A DNA stretch of 64,000 nucleotides from the NCBI GenBank assembly GCA_947449735.1, contig CANFTB010000006.1:1-64000 (forward strand), read 5' to 3'. The notes beneath the pieces were generated by a model. The model did no database searches and had not been told where the DNA came from. It saw only the letters and a program-made list of their open reading frames with translations. The translations under genes were made by a program, and so were the position numbers. The stretch's first letter is position 1. Every line of letters starts with the position of its first letter. The DNA is from Chthoniobacteraceae bacterium (GTDB lineage Bacteria; Verrucomicrobiota; Verrucomicrobiia; Chthoniobacterales; Chthoniobacteraceae). Below, in pieces: positions 41,711 through 50,908 of the stretch.

Positions 41711-42742
41711 ATGTCCGCAACAGCTCGAATCAGTATTCAGGAACTGGCCGCCCTCGTAGGCGGCCAGTTGTCTTTCGGGGGACAGACTCCCCTGTGGATC
41801 CAGGGCGTGGCCTCCGTGGAAGAGGCTGGCGTCGGGGATCTTACGTTTCTGGGTAACCCGAAATATCTGGCGGGTTTGAGGGTTTCACGGGCTTCGGCCG
41901 CACTGGTGCCCCAGGATTTCTTTGAGGAGGTTCCCCCCTTACTTGTTAGGGTTGCAAATCCGTCTTTGGCTTTTGCAAAGATGGTGGAACATTTCACTCC
42001 TCCTCCTGTGACATTTACGAATGGCGTTCACCCGACGGCTGTTGTCGGTAAGGGTGCAACAATCTCTCCGGAGGCATCCGTGCAGCCGTTTGCTGTGATC
42101 GAGGAGAATGCTTTCGTCGGAGCTGGAACGACAGTGGGTGCCCATTGTTACATTGGACATGGCGCTCGGATTGGGGATCATTGCCTGCTGCATCCGCGCG
42201 TCACAATCGCGCAGCGGTGCGTGCTCGGAAACCGTGTTATTCTGCATTCCGGGGTTGTCGTTGGCAGCGATGGGTTCGGTTTTGAGAACCAGTCAGGTAA
42301 GCACGTGAAGATTCCCCAAGTTGGAATTGTTCAGATCGACGATGATGTCGAGATAGGAGCGAACACGACTTTGGACAGAGCCCGGTTTGGACGGACGTGG
42401 ATCCGTTCGGGTACTAAAATAGATAACTTGGTGCAGATTGCGCACAACGTCATCGTTGGCGAAAATTGTCTCGTGGTAGCCCAGACCGGCATTTCAGGAA
42501 GCACGCGCCTTGGCGATTCAGTCACTTTAGCCGGTCAAGTTGGCGTGGTGGGGCATATCGAGATTGCTGCTGGAGTTGTAGTGAGTGCGCAGTCTGGCGT
42601 GAGCAAAACGTTGAAAACGCCGGGGCTTTACATGGGCTCTCCCGCGGTTCCTGCTGTTGAGTATCGTGAACAGGTTGCGCATTTGCGGCGGCTGGAGAAG
42701 CTGGCGCAGAGGGTGCGGACTCTTGAGTCCAAACAGATCTAG
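41711..42742 (+). CDS. lpxD: UDP-3-O-acylglucosamine N-acyltransferase
   Basis: 343 residues. LpxD adds the second acyl chain in lipid A synthesis. The N-terminal uridine-binding domain (about 5-95, with VGDLTFLGNPKY) is followed by left-handed beta-helix hexapeptide repeats (about 105-310). SDGFGF, KIPQVGIV, DDVEIGANTTLDRA and IAHN with catalytic H245 are present, and a C-terminal helix follows (REQVAHLRRLEKLAQ). Its presence means the organism makes lipid A. In many Proteobacteria fabZ and lpxA come next, but here the neighbour is an unrelated convergent HAD gene. Confidence 0.95.
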   Translation: MSATARISIQELAALVGGQLSFGGQTPLWIQGVASVEEAGVGDLTFLGNPKYLAGLRVSRASAALVPQDFFEEVPPLLVRVANPSLAFAKMVEHFTPPPVTFTNGVHPTAVVGKGATISPEASVQPFAVIEENAFVGAGTTVGAHCYIGHGARIGDHCLLHPRVTIAQRCVLGNRVILHSGVVVGSDGFGFENQSGKHVKIPQVGIVQIDDDVEIGANTTLDRARFGRTWIRSGTKIDNLVQIAHNVIVGENCLVVAQTGISGSTRLGDSVTLAGQVGVVGHIEIAAGVVVSAQSGVSKTLKTPGLYMGSPAVPAVEYREQVAHLRRLEKLAQRVRTLESKQI

Positions 42743-42781
42743 GGCTGACCTCGGCGCGCGTTGGCGTGCCTCTTTTGGGAT

Positions 42782-43465
42782 CTAAAGCTCCTGAAACCAG
42801 GATGTGAGCTTGCTGATGTCCAGTTCGTCGAGGCGTTCAACGCTCAGGTCTGCTGCAAGCAGTTCGCTTTTGGTATGAGTCGTTGCTACGCCGATGACTC
42901 TCATGCCGGCTGCCCTTGCCGCCGCGATTCCAACGTGAGCGTCCTCAAAGACAATGCACCGGTTAGGGGGGAACCCTGCTTTGGACGCAGCCTTCAAAAA
43001 GACTTCCGGGTCGGGTTTTCCCTGCAAAACATCCTCGGAAGTCACCCAATCGTGAAAGGAGTTGGCCAAGCGCAGGATTTCGAGAGAAAGGCGGATGTTC
43101 TCCCTGTGAGAAGACGAACCGATGACACAGGGAATTCCCGCCTCTGCAAGTCTGGCAAGCCACTCTCGAACTCCGGGCAAAGCCTCCAGCCCGCGTTCTG
43201 CAACGATCACGCGGTACAGTTCCTCCTTCCTCAAAGAAAGTGCCCGAATTTCTTCCGGATTTTCAGTCCAGCGCAGGAGATGAGGGATAATGTACTCATT
43301 CTTGCGGCCAAACCCTTTCAGGAAGTGATCCGTCGACAGTGGAAGACTTGCCTCCTTTGCGAGACGCTCCCAGCTCTCTTCGTGCTGCCTTCGTGAATCG
43401 ATGACCACACCGTCCCAGTCAAACAGAGCCGCCCATTTTGCACCGGATGGAGGGGGTGTTTTCAT
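42782..43465 (-). CDS. HAD-superfamily phosphatase, beta-phosphoglucomutase-like
   Basis: 227 residues. Motif I is ALFDWDGVV with nucleophile D16 and acid/base D18, motif II GSSSHRENI, motif III GKPDPEVF and motif IV VFEDAHVGIAAARAAGM. A helical cap follows motif I. This is the subfamily of beta-phosphoglucomutases, phosphoglycolate phosphatases and sugar-phosphate phosphatases; the substrate is not visible. Convergent with lpxD, and 31 bp downstream of the pseudoprotease gene on the same strand, possibly its operon partner. Confidence 0.88.
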   Translation of the reverse strand: MKTPPPSGAKWAALFDWDGVVIDSRRQHEESWERLAKEASLPLSTDHFLKGFGRKNEYIIPHLLRWTENPEEIRALSLRKEELYRVIVAERGLEALPGVREWLARLAEAGIPCVIGSSSHRENIRLSLEILRLANSFHDWVTSEDVLQGKPDPEVFLKAASKAGFPPNRCIVFEDAHVGIAAARAAGMRVIGVATTHTKSELLAADLSVERLDELDISKLTSWFQEL

Positions 43466-43496
43466 GCATTGCAGCCTGCGGGGGAGGCCAGGGGTC

Positions 43497-45017
43497 CTAG
43501 TTCATCCTGTTTAGAGCCGGCAATCCATAGCTCTTTTGGAGGCTCGGACCGACGGCTTCGGCCGACTTCACGTCGATAAAAATCAGGCTTGGATCGCCCG
43601 CGAATTCAATGCGATGGACTCCGTTCGCCGCCTTTTGCAGAGCCTTTGGGACGTCAGACAGGTCGTTGATGACCTCACCGTTGATCGATTTAAGAACGAG
43701 GTTCCTGAGATCCTCGTATCCGACAGTGACATCCGAGGGCAGAACTCTCGTGAGGATGATAACGCGTTTCCTGGTCTCGCTGTCGGTTTCCGACTGCGTT
43801 CGGTCGATGTTCAACAGCTCCAGAGGGGCCTTTCGCTGCCAGTCGCTTCCAAACTCTTTCAGGTACTGCCGGGAGAGCTCTTGAAACACCAAACCTCCAA
43901 GGATAAAGAAGTTAGGCGCCTTGTCTATGACGTAGGGCTCGCTCAAATAACTCCCGGGACTACGCCGGGATACCGGCACCTCCGCTTCAACTGAAGTTCC
44001 ATTCCTAGAAAGACGCACCCGCACTTTATCCCCTTCGAAATGTTTCGTACACACTAGGTGTCCCAGCGAAATCCTCCCGTAGGTGGCGTCCTTGTAATTG
44101 CCGTCTGAATCAATGGGTTCCCCGGCGATCTCAAGCAGGACGTCTTCCTTGCGGAGACCCGCCTTGTCAGCGGGCCCGTCTTTCAACACCTGAGTGACAA
44201 GAACGCCTCCGTTCGTTCCGTTCAGCTTCAGGTACTTGCGCAACTGAGGATCCCGGGTCGTTGAGAAACTGCAGCCCATGCGGGGGAAGCCCTCGTAGGG
44301 GCTTTTGGAGGCGTCCCTGAGAAAGTGATCGACGACAGCGGTCGGGATGAAATCCATGATGCTCGACTGTGCGTCGTAGCGGAGCATCACTCCGGCAAGT
44401 TTGCCCTCTTTTAAAACAGGAAGAGCGAAGGCCGCGTCCCTCATTTGGAGGGACACGCTGAGGCGACCTGCGAGGAAGGAGGAATCGTCGATCGGATAAC
44501 GGACAACCTCCGCTGTGGTCATCTTTCCTGTCGAGAAAAGGGGGTTGCCATTGGCTTCTAGTTGTAGCACCGAGAGCTGGTCCCCCACGTTCGGGGTGGT
44601 TAATTTCAATCCCGCCTTGTTTGCCAGAAACGGAGCCGACTCCGGCCTGAGGAGCGCCAGATCAGATTCATAATCAACATATTCAACGCGTGCCGCTTGC
44701 TTTTGTTCTCCGTCGGCGCTTTCCAGTTCGATGTAAGTCGCGTTTGCGACGCATTCCGCGGTTACCAGTACCCGACCACCATCGATAACGGTGCCGATGG
44801 CCCGACGAGCATTGGGGGCGCGTTTTGACCAGGGGCGGGAGAAGTCGTACGCCTGTGCCGTGACTGTGACTTTTACGATGTTCTGTAGAAACTGGGCCTG
44901 ATTCGGGGCGTTAAGGACGGAATCCGGTGCTGCTGCGGTTTTCGCATCTGAAATGGCCGGCGCGCTGACTAGTGCTGCAGAAACAAGCGCGGATAAGACA
45001 AGAATTGGTCGACTCAT
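43497..45017 (-). CDS. HtrA/Deg-like pseudoprotease with PDZ domains
   Basis: 506 residues with a signal peptide (1-25). The trypsin-like fold is recognisable by alignment with the neighbouring active paralogue, but the triad is broken. The His site in T-N-A-H is T-A-E here (E88), D119 is kept in ESDLALL, and the Ser site in G-N-S-G-G-P reads A-A-F-A-L-P (F197 in place of Ser). A PDZ domain follows (GGVLVTQVLKDGPADKAGLRKEDV, near 270-330), then the family's C-terminal region with a second PDZ-like part (residues 415-490). It starts 10 bp after the protease gene. It is probably a periplasmic scaffold, chaperone or regulator rather than an enzyme. Confidence 0.85.
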   Translation of the reverse strand: MSRPILVLSALVSAALVSAPAISDAKTAAAPDSVLNAPNQAQFLQNIVKVTVTAQAYDFSRPWSKRAPNARRAIGTVIDGGRVLVTAECVANATYIELESADGEQKQAARVEYVDYESDLALLRPESAPFLANKAGLKLTTPNVGDQLSVLQLEANGNPLFSTGKMTTAEVVRYPIDDSSFLAGRLSVSLQMRDAAFALPVLKEGKLAGVMLRYDAQSSIMDFIPTAVVDHFLRDASKSPYEGFPRMGCSFSTTRDPQLRKYLKLNGTNGGVLVTQVLKDGPADKAGLRKEDVLLEIAGEPIDSDGNYKDATYGRISLGHLVCTKHFEGDKVRVRLSRNGTSVEAEVPVSRRSPGSYLSEPYVIDKAPNFFILGGLVFQELSRQYLKEFGSDWQRKAPLELLNIDRTQSETDSETRKRVIILTRVLPSDVTVGYEDLRNLVLKSINGEVINDLSDVPKALQKAANGVHRIEFAGDPSLIFIDVKSAEAVGPSLQKSYGLPALNRMN

Positions 45018-45027
45018 AGGTGGTTAT

Positions 45028-46500
45028 TCAGCGGGCGGATGCGTCGATATACTGTTCTTGCTGCACCCCGTAGCGGTCGCGAATTCGCTCCCGGGCTGCT
45101 TCCACCGCCGTGCGTTCGAGGACCAGGGGTCGGCCGTTTCCGACAAACTTGATGACGTAGAAGTCCGATGGTTTGGAGAGTGCCTCGGAGGCTTGCTGCA
45201 GCGTCCGGATGGTGCTGCCGTTGATCTCCTCCACAATGCCTTCTTTAAACTCACCCAGATATGTGTTGATGGGATCGGCTAGAAAGTTGGTGAGTACGAC
45301 GATTTCCGGGTGCTCCTTGTAGATCTCCTTTGGAACAAACGCCTCGAAAAAATAGACCAGTCTGGGGTTTTGAAACTGGACGGTGCTCAGCAGGTTTCGG
45401 GACAGCGGTTGGAAGAGCAAACCTCCGAAAAGAAGGTAGTTCGGCTGTACGTCAAACTGGTTCGCCTGCATCTGGAAGGGCCATGCGTTCGGCAAGGGCA
45501 CGGTGACGTCCATTTTCTTTTGGTCCCGCAGAATGCTCATCCGAACTGAATCTCCCTTGAACTTGCGTTCCGCAACCTCCGCCATCTGGACGCGTTCACC
45601 CTCGAGTTCCAATGTTCCGTCGCTCGCTACTGGAAGGCCGTCCACAGCGAGTATCACATCGCCCGCCTTAAGATGCCCAAAGCAAACCCCTGCCGAGGCG
45701 ACGTTTGAAACAAAAACTCCACGGTCGTCACGCTCCAGCCCCAGTCCTTGTCTCATTGCGGGGTTGAGTGTGTTGTAAGTCGTGATGGACAGATCCATGT
45801 AACGGTCGTACGTACCGTCAGATATGTCCGATAAGAACCGCCGGATGACGGGTGTGGGTATCATGTACCCCACGTTTTGAGCCACATCCCCGCTAAAGCC
45901 TTGGAACGCCACGCCTACAACCCGGCCCTTTTGCAGCACGGGGCCCCCGCTGTTGCCAGGGTTTATGGCGGCATCGATTTGGATGGTCAGATGGGAATCA
46001 ATTCCCGAGTGGGCGTAAGGTCTGAAATCGATGCGGGACACCACTCCCCGAGTCACGGAAAGCCTGTCGCCGCCTATCGGATACCCGTAAACGGAAACCT
46101 CGGATTCAATCTCCGGTATGTTTCCAAGGTCGAGCGGCTCCGTCCCTTGAAAGAAAGAGGCATCCTGAACTTTGAGGATCGCTAGGTCGCAGTCGTGAGC
46201 TACATGCTCGACCTCGGCGATGTACTTTTTGGGGTCGTTCTCCTTTTCGAGCGTCAGAAAGCGGGCGTTCGACACGACGTGGGCGTTTGTCAGGATCCGG
46301 TCTTTGGAGACGACCCAGCCGGTGCCTGAACTGCTCATGGTTGTCCCAGGAAGCCAAGGCTGGCGGTAGTTTGGCTCTTGGGATGTGTTGCTAATCCGTG
46401 CGAGGCTCTTTCGAATCGGAGACCGTTCGGCCGCGTCTGAGGACTGGGTTGAGAGCAGAGTAACAGCGAGGAACAAGGGCGTGAGGCAGCGGATTTCCAT
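45028..46500 (-). CDS. HtrA/Deg-like serine protease with PDZ domains
   Basis: 490 residues with a signal peptide (1-24). The triad is intact: H74 in LTNAHVV, D105 in DCDLAIL and S184 in NPGNSGGPVL. A PDZ domain follows (GVFVSNVASAGVCFGHLKAGD, about 260-345). The long C-terminal part (YLLFGGLLFQPLSR, and a second PDZ-like region near 400-470) resembles the plant Deg9 type rather than E. coli DegP. It probably degrades or senses misfolded envelope proteins. The gene lies 136 bp after ychF and directly before its inactive paralogue. Confidence 0.9.
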   Translation of the reverse strand: MEIRCLTPLFLAVTLLSTQSSDAAERSPIRKSLARISNTSQEPNYRQPWLPGTTMSSSGTGWVVSKDRILTNAHVVSNARFLTLEKENDPKKYIAEVEHVAHDCDLAILKVQDASFFQGTEPLDLGNIPEIESEVSVYGYPIGGDRLSVTRGVVSRIDFRPYAHSGIDSHLTIQIDAAINPGNSGGPVLQKGRVVGVAFQGFSGDVAQNVGYMIPTPVIRRFLSDISDGTYDRYMDLSITTYNTLNPAMRQGLGLERDDRGVFVSNVASAGVCFGHLKAGDVILAVDGLPVASDGTLELEGERVQMAEVAERKFKGDSVRMSILRDQKKMDVTVPLPNAWPFQMQANQFDVQPNYLLFGGLLFQPLSRNLLSTVQFQNPRLVYFFEAFVPKEIYKEHPEIVVLTNFLADPINTYLGEFKEGIVEEINGSTIRTLQQASEALSKPSDFYVIKFVGNGRPLVLERTAVEAARERIRDRYGVQQEQYIDASAR

Positions 46501-46636
46501 GCGTCTTCGCAGGATGGACCATCACAGCGCCACTGTAAAGGCGGCCTGTTGACCGAACGGATCGCGCCGCCCGAGAGCAGTGAAGTGCCGTGAGACAACT
46601 CTCTGGGGGTCCATCGCCCCACTCTGGACGCGGGGG

Positions 46637-47785
46637 CTATACGTTGAATCTGAATTCAACCACGTCGCCGTCCTGCACCGTGTACTCCTTGCCTTCGATC
46701 CGGAGCTTGCCGGCCTCGCGGGCTTTCGCAAATGAGCCTAGGGCGACCAGATCGTCATAGGCGGTGACTTCGGCGGCGATGAAGCCCCTTTCAAAGTCGG
46801 AATGAATCACACCAGCGGCGGCCGGCGCCTTGTCTCCTTCACGGATTGTCCAAGCACGGGTTTCCTGTTCACCGGTGGTCAGATAGGTTCTCAGGCCGAG
46901 GAGGTGGTAGACAGCGCGGATGAGGGAGCCCACGCCGCTGCTCTTCACCCCCAAACCTGAAAGGTACTCGCTCGCATCTTCCTCGGGTAGGTCGACCAAT
47001 TCACTCTCAATCTGTGCGCTGATCACCACCGCTCCGGTTGCAAAGTGGGCGGCGGCGTATTTTTGAACGGCCTGAACGTGGATTACCGCCGGCAGGGTCT
47101 GCACTTCGGCGCTGGCGGGACCAGACATAAGGCTGGAGGCGGCGGCGAGGTCCGCCTCTGACACATTGCAGGCAAAGATTGTGGGCTTGTTTGTGAGCAG
47201 AAAAAACTCCTTGGCCACTTTCTTCTCTTCATCCGAAAGTTCTGCGGTCAGAGCCGGCTTCCCATCGTTGAGATGAGGGAGCAGCTTTTCAATGACTGCA
47301 GATTCTGCCTTGGCGACTTTGTCCCCCACTCGGATTGCTTTATGGAGACGCTCGTTACGCTTTGTCAGAGAGGCGATGTCAGCGAGGATCAGCTCGGTGT
47401 TGATCACCTCAATGTCGCGCACTGGATCGACGTTTCCGCTGACATGATGGATGTCATCGTCCTCAAAGCACCGTATCACCTGGACAATGGCGTTCACCTC
47501 CCGGATGTGGCTGAGAAACTGGTTGCCCAACCCTTCGCCAGCGCTCGCTCCTTTTACTAGGCCTGCGATATCGACGAACTCAACCGCGGCTGGAACCAGC
47601 TTCTTGGAGCCGGAAATCTTTGAGAGCACCTCGAGTCGCGGATCCGGCACCGTCACCACGCCAACGTTGGGATCGATGGTGCAGAAGGGATAGTTCGCCG
47701 CCTGCGCCTTCCGGGTGCGCGTCACGGCATTGAAAAGAGTCGATTTACCAACGTTTGGGAGGCCTACAATTCCGGCAGATAGCAT
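46637..47785 (-). CDS. ychF: Redox-regulated ATPase YchF (Obg-like P-loop protein)
   Basis: 382 residues, slightly longer than the usual 363. G1 is GLPNVGKST at residues 8-16, G3 [16 protein letters not shown], and the G4 position reads NVSE (N-x-x-E) instead of NKxD, which gives YchF its preference for ATP. The middle coiled coil (about 135-200) and the C-terminal TGS-like domain with [22 protein letters not shown] (motif T-I-x-x-G) and VEFRFNV end are present. YchF binds ribosomes and is linked to stress responses. It is divergent from glpX across about 410 bp. Confidence 0.95.
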   Translation of the reverse strand: MLSAGIVGLPNVGKSTLFNAVTRTRKAQAANYPFCTIDPNVGVVTVPDPRLEVLSKISGSKKLVPAAVEFVDIAGLVKGASAGEGLGNQFLSHIREVNAIVQVIRCFEDDDIHHVSGNVDPVRDIEVINTELILADIASLTKRNERLHKAIRVGDKVAKAESAVIEKLLPHLNDGKPALTAELSDEEKKVAKEFFLLTNKPTIFACNVSEADLAAASSLMSGPASAEVQTLPAVIHVQAVQKYAAAHFATGAVVISAQIESELVDLPEEDASEYLSGLGVKSSGVGSLIRAVYHLLGLRTYLTTGEQETRAWTIREGDKAPAAAGVIHSDFERGFIAAEVTAYDDLVALGSFAKAREAGKLRIEGKEYTVQDGDVVEFRFNV

Positions 47786-48196
47786 TTGAGCGAATTTTTA
47801 GATGAGTGGAGCGTCAGTATGGCGTACGCACGCGCTGGCATTCAGAAGGTGCGCGCGCTCATGCTCAACTCAAAACGGCGGCCGGGTGGAGCATTCGAGG
47901 CGAAAAAGTGAAGAACTGGAGTTCGCCGGTCCATTTCACTGCCGGTTCTTGTCCGGGCGCGCAAACTCTCGAACCGTTGGCTTTTCGCAGGAGGTGAACG
48001 AAAGTCGCCCCCGTGGCAGGGGGCTCCCTCTGTGTTATCCCTCTATCGATGCTTGCACAGTCGATATCGAACTTCGGCGGGCATTTGGATTGGGATAAAA
48101 ACACCGGAAAATATTTAATTGTAGTGCCACGTCTTTCTGTTGTTCGCGAAACCGGACATGCAGTATCTGACTGCCTCCCCCACGCGTACAACCCTC
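47786..48196. other. Intergenic region between ychF and glpX
   Basis: About 410 bp between two divergent genes. Reading frames here (up to 108 codons) have arginine/proline-rich, low-complexity translations with no family likeness, so I do not call genes. A perfect 6-bp GCCCCC/GGGGGC hairpin with a 6-nt loop lies at 48007-48024, without a T-run. An AT-rich stretch near 48094-48125 is the likeliest place for a glpX promoter. Confidence 0.5.
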
Positions 48197-49261
48197 ATGC
48201 AACATCCTGTTTCCCTCTCTACCTCCGACGCCGAGCGCACCATTGAATTTGAATTTGTGCGTGCGACCGAAAATGCGGCCCTCAACTCACTTGCCTGGTT
48301 GGGCAGGGGAGAAAAGGAACTTGCGGATGCCGCTGCATGCGACGCTATTTACGGAGTTTTTGATCTCGTCGATATCTGCGGCGAGGTAGTCATCGGAGAG
48401 GGAATCAAGGACAACGCACCGGGGATTTTTCTTGGCGAACACCTCGGAACGTGGCGGCCCGGGTCGCCAAGCTTCGATATTGCGCTGGATCCGATTGACG
48501 GCACTTCGAACATTGCCAATGGGTTGCCGAATTCCATTTCAGTCATGGCCGCAAGCCATACCTTGGAAGGTAACCCGCGTGTCATGCAGAACCTCCCTTC
48601 GTTTTATTCGAAGAAGCTCGCCTTCGGTCCGGAGGTCGTGAAGGCCATTAGAAATGGGATGGCGGAGCTCTCGCTGGAGGCACCCTTGGAGCAGACACTG
48701 GCCCTCGTCGCAAGCGCTCTGGGAAAGAGGGTTCCGGAGCTTGTGGTGATGACGATGAATCGGCCCAGGCATGCTGAACTCATTTCCGAGGTGCGGCGCT
48801 GCGGCGCGGCCTTGCGGTTGATTTCTGACGGCGATATCACCGCCGCCGTTTCTCCATCGATGCCGGATTCTGGAGTCGACCTGTATCTGGGCATTGGAGG
48901 ATCCCCGGAGGGGATTCTGACTGCGGCCGCGCTGAAAGCGGTTGGAGGTGAAATGCTGTTGCAGATGTGGCCTAGAGACGAGGCTGAACGCGAGAGCGTT
49001 CGGGCTGAGGTGGGTGCTGTTGACATGGAGAGGATTTACAAGGTCGACGACCTGATCAAGGGAGACAGCGCGATTTTCTGTGCTACGGGCATCAGCGACA
49101 GCCCGTTGCTTCCGGGGGTGAAGGTCACGGGAAAGAAGGCCACGACGACGTCCATTCTCATGAGGGCGCGCAGCCGTACGGTTCGCTACATCAGGGCGGT
49201 CCATGACCTCGAGCACAAGACCATCCATCTTCGGAGCGCCCGCAGCGACCGAAAGCTCTGA
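48197..49261 (+). CDS. glpX: Class II fructose-1,6-bisphosphatase
   Basis: 354 residues. GlpX dephosphorylates fructose 1,6-bisphosphate in gluconeogenesis. Seen: FEFVRATENAALNSLAWLGRG as in the family N-terminus (cited in part: RATENAAL), GEVVIGEGIKDNAPG, the metal site ALDPIDGTSN and ISDGDITAA. The longest frame starts at 48140, but GlpX proteins begin just before the EF-x-R-x-T-E-x-A-A motif, so I chose the ATG at 48197. The ATG at 48158 is the alternative. No typical class I bisphosphatase is nearby. Confidence 0.92.
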   Translation: MQHPVSLSTSDAERTIEFEFVRATENAALNSLAWLGRGEKELADAAACDAIYGVFDLVDICGEVVIGEGIKDNAPGIFLGEHLGTWRPGSPSFDIALDPIDGTSNIANGLPNSISVMAASHTLEGNPRVMQNLPSFYSKKLAFGPEVVKAIRNGMAELSLEAPLEQTLALVASALGKRVPELVVMTMNRPRHAELISEVRRCGAALRLISDGDITAAVSPSMPDSGVDLYLGIGGSPEGILTAAALKAVGGEMLLQMWPRDEAERESVRAEVGAVDMERIYKVDDLIKGDSAIFCATGISDSPLLPGVKVTGKKATTTSILMRARSRTVRYIRAVHDLEHKTIHLRSARSDRKL

Positions 49262-49297
49262 AGATTGCAGGCGCCGGGGTAACCGGGGAGCGTGGGG

Positions 49298-50347
49298 CTA
49301 ACCCGCAGAAATGGAATCGCCTGTCCTGCTGGCGATCTGCCGCAGGGCCCAGTGAGCGTGCTCGGCAATGAGGGCCTCAGGATCATGCATCGCACATTGA
49401 AGCGCTGGAATGTCATCCTGAGTCCCTGTGTTACCGAGGGCGACGCAGACATTTCGGATGAACCCGCGTCTCTTAATCCTTCGAATGGGGGAGTTTTTAA
49501 AAAGGTCGCGGAATTGCTGGTCGTCCAGCTTTAGGAAGTCACGAAGCCGCCATTGGGCCGCAAAGGAGCGGGCAGCAAAGCGTGCTTCTCCAGAGGCCTT
49601 TGCAAATCGATTCCATGGGCAAACCGCGGAACAGTCGTCGCAGCCGTAAATTCGGTTTCCGATCAATGGCCGCAGATGCTCAGGAATGGATCCTTTCAGT
49701 TCAATCGTGAGATAGGATACGCACAGTCTCGCATCGAGTTGGTAAGGAGCGGTAATGGCGGCGGTTGGGCAGACGTCGATGCAGCGGGTGCAGGTGCCGC
49801 AGCGGTCCTTTGCGGGCTGGTCAGGGGTGATTTCGAGAGTCGTCAGGAGGGCGCCGAGGAAAAAGAAGGCCCCCAGCTCGCGGGAGATGACCATCGTGCT
49901 CTTGCCGTGCCAGCCGAGGCCGGAAAGTGCGGCGAAATCGCGCTCCAAAACCGGCCCTGTATCAATGTAGCTTCGCTGGCGCCCACCGAAGGTGACCAGA
50001 AGCTCTTCAAGGGCCCTGATTTTAGGTTCGAGGACCGTATGATAGTCGTCCCCCCAGGCATAGCGGGCGATTTGGTAATCGGCGTCTCCCATCAAGGCGG
50101 TCGGACCTGGGGCGTAGTTGCTGGCAACCATGATGATGGTCTTGGCGCCGGGCAGGACGAGCTGTGGGTCTGTGCGCCTGTCGGCGTTTTTGGAGAGCCA
50201 GGCCATCTCCCCTGACCTGCCATCCTCAAGCCACTTGCGAAATGCACCGGCGTGCGGTGGGGTTTGTGCGGGCGCAAACCGGCAGGCGTCAAAGCCCAGC
50301 TCGGCGGCCCGTTGGAGTATCGCCTCCTTCAGCACGTCTGCGGCCAC
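49298..50347 (-). CDS. queG: Epoxyqueuosine reductase
   Basis: 349 residues. QueG reduces epoxyqueuosine to queuosine in tRNA using cobalamin and two 4Fe-4S clusters. Seen: MVASNYAPG and LGWHGKSTMVI in the cobalamin-binding part, the first cluster motif CGTCTRCIDVCPTAAI, the second CDDCSAVCPWN, and a C-terminal HEAT-like region. The start is a GTG at 50347, which overlaps the end of aroK by 19 bp, pointing to translational coupling. Other queuosine genes are not in the window. Confidence 0.93.
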   Translation of the reverse strand: MAADVLKEAILQRAAELGFDACRFAPAQTPPHAGAFRKWLEDGRSGEMAWLSKNADRRTDPQLVLPGAKTIIMVASNYAPGPTALMGDADYQIARYAWGDDYHTVLEPKIRALEELLVTFGGRQRSYIDTGPVLERDFAALSGLGWHGKSTMVISRELGAFFFLGALLTTLEITPDQPAKDRCGTCTRCIDVCPTAAITAPYQLDARLCVSYLTIELKGSIPEHLRPLIGNRIYGCDDCSAVCPWNRFAKASGEARFAARSFAAQWRLRDFLKLDDQQFRDLFKNSPIRRIKRRGFIRNVCVALGNTGTQDDIPALQCAMHDPEALIAEHAHWALRQIASRTGDSISAG

Positions 50348-50868
50348 GCGAACGCCTCTTTGGCTGCCTCCACGAGTTGTTCCACCGCCGTTGTTTGCGG
50401 TATCGCACTGGTGTCTATTTCCCAGTGAGCCGTCTCGGCGTATAGCGGCCCGCGGGCCTCTATGAGTTTAGACAAGGTCTCCCGCGGGTTGGTTGTTTGG
50501 AGAAGGGGGCGCTTGGTGTTTCGCGATACCCGCTCAAAGAGAACCTCTTCGCTCGCACTCAGGCAGGCCACGAACCCGATCTCGCGCAACAGACTTCTGT
50601 TTTTCGGAGACAAAACAGCCCCGCCGCCTGTGGAGATCACACAATGGAAGCGCGTCGAGAGCTCTTCCAGAGCTTTTGTCTCCTTAGCTCGGAAGGACTC
50701 CTCCCCCTCGGTCTCGAAAATCTCCGAGATTTGCTTTCCCGTTCGCTCGGTGATGAGTTGGTCCGTGTCAACGAATTGAAAGCCTAGGGCCTTTGCTGCA
50801 AGCCTGCCCACCGATGACTTCCCGCTTCCCATGAAGCCTATGAGCACCAGGTTTTCTCTGTGTTGCAT
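50329..50868 (-). CDS. aroK: Shikimate kinase
   Basis: 179 residues. AroK phosphorylates shikimate in aromatic amino acid synthesis. Seen: Walker A GFMGSGKSSVG at 11-21, DTDQLI with the Mg/shikimate Asp near residue 34, SFRAKET with the substrate Arg, STGGGAVL, and the lid Arg in RNTKRPLL. It starts 41 bp after pyrG and its end overlaps queG. The rest of the shikimate pathway is elsewhere. Confidence 0.95.
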   Translation of the reverse strand: MQHRENLVLIGFMGSGKSSVGRLAAKALGFQFVDTDQLITERTGKQISEIFETEGEESFRAKETKALEELSTRFHCVISTGGGAVLSPKNRSLLREIGFVACLSASEEVLFERVSRNTKRPLLQTTNPRETLSKLIEARGPLYAETAHWEIDTSAIPQTTAVEQLVEAAKEAFAWPQTC

Positions 50869-50908
50869 CGTGTATTGGACAGAGGGAAGGGCAGGAGGCT
50901 CAACGACT

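Noticed and set aside
43497-45017. Reading the pseudoprotease as a frameshifted pseudogene
   Set aside because: The frame is full length with signal peptide and intact PDZ domains; only the active-site positions are changed, which looks like selected loss of catalysis.
47802-48098. 98-codon frame between ychF and glpX (and a 108-codon minus-strand frame at 47865-48191)
   Set aside because: Arg/Ser/Cys-rich translation, no start context, no domain; treated as non-coding.
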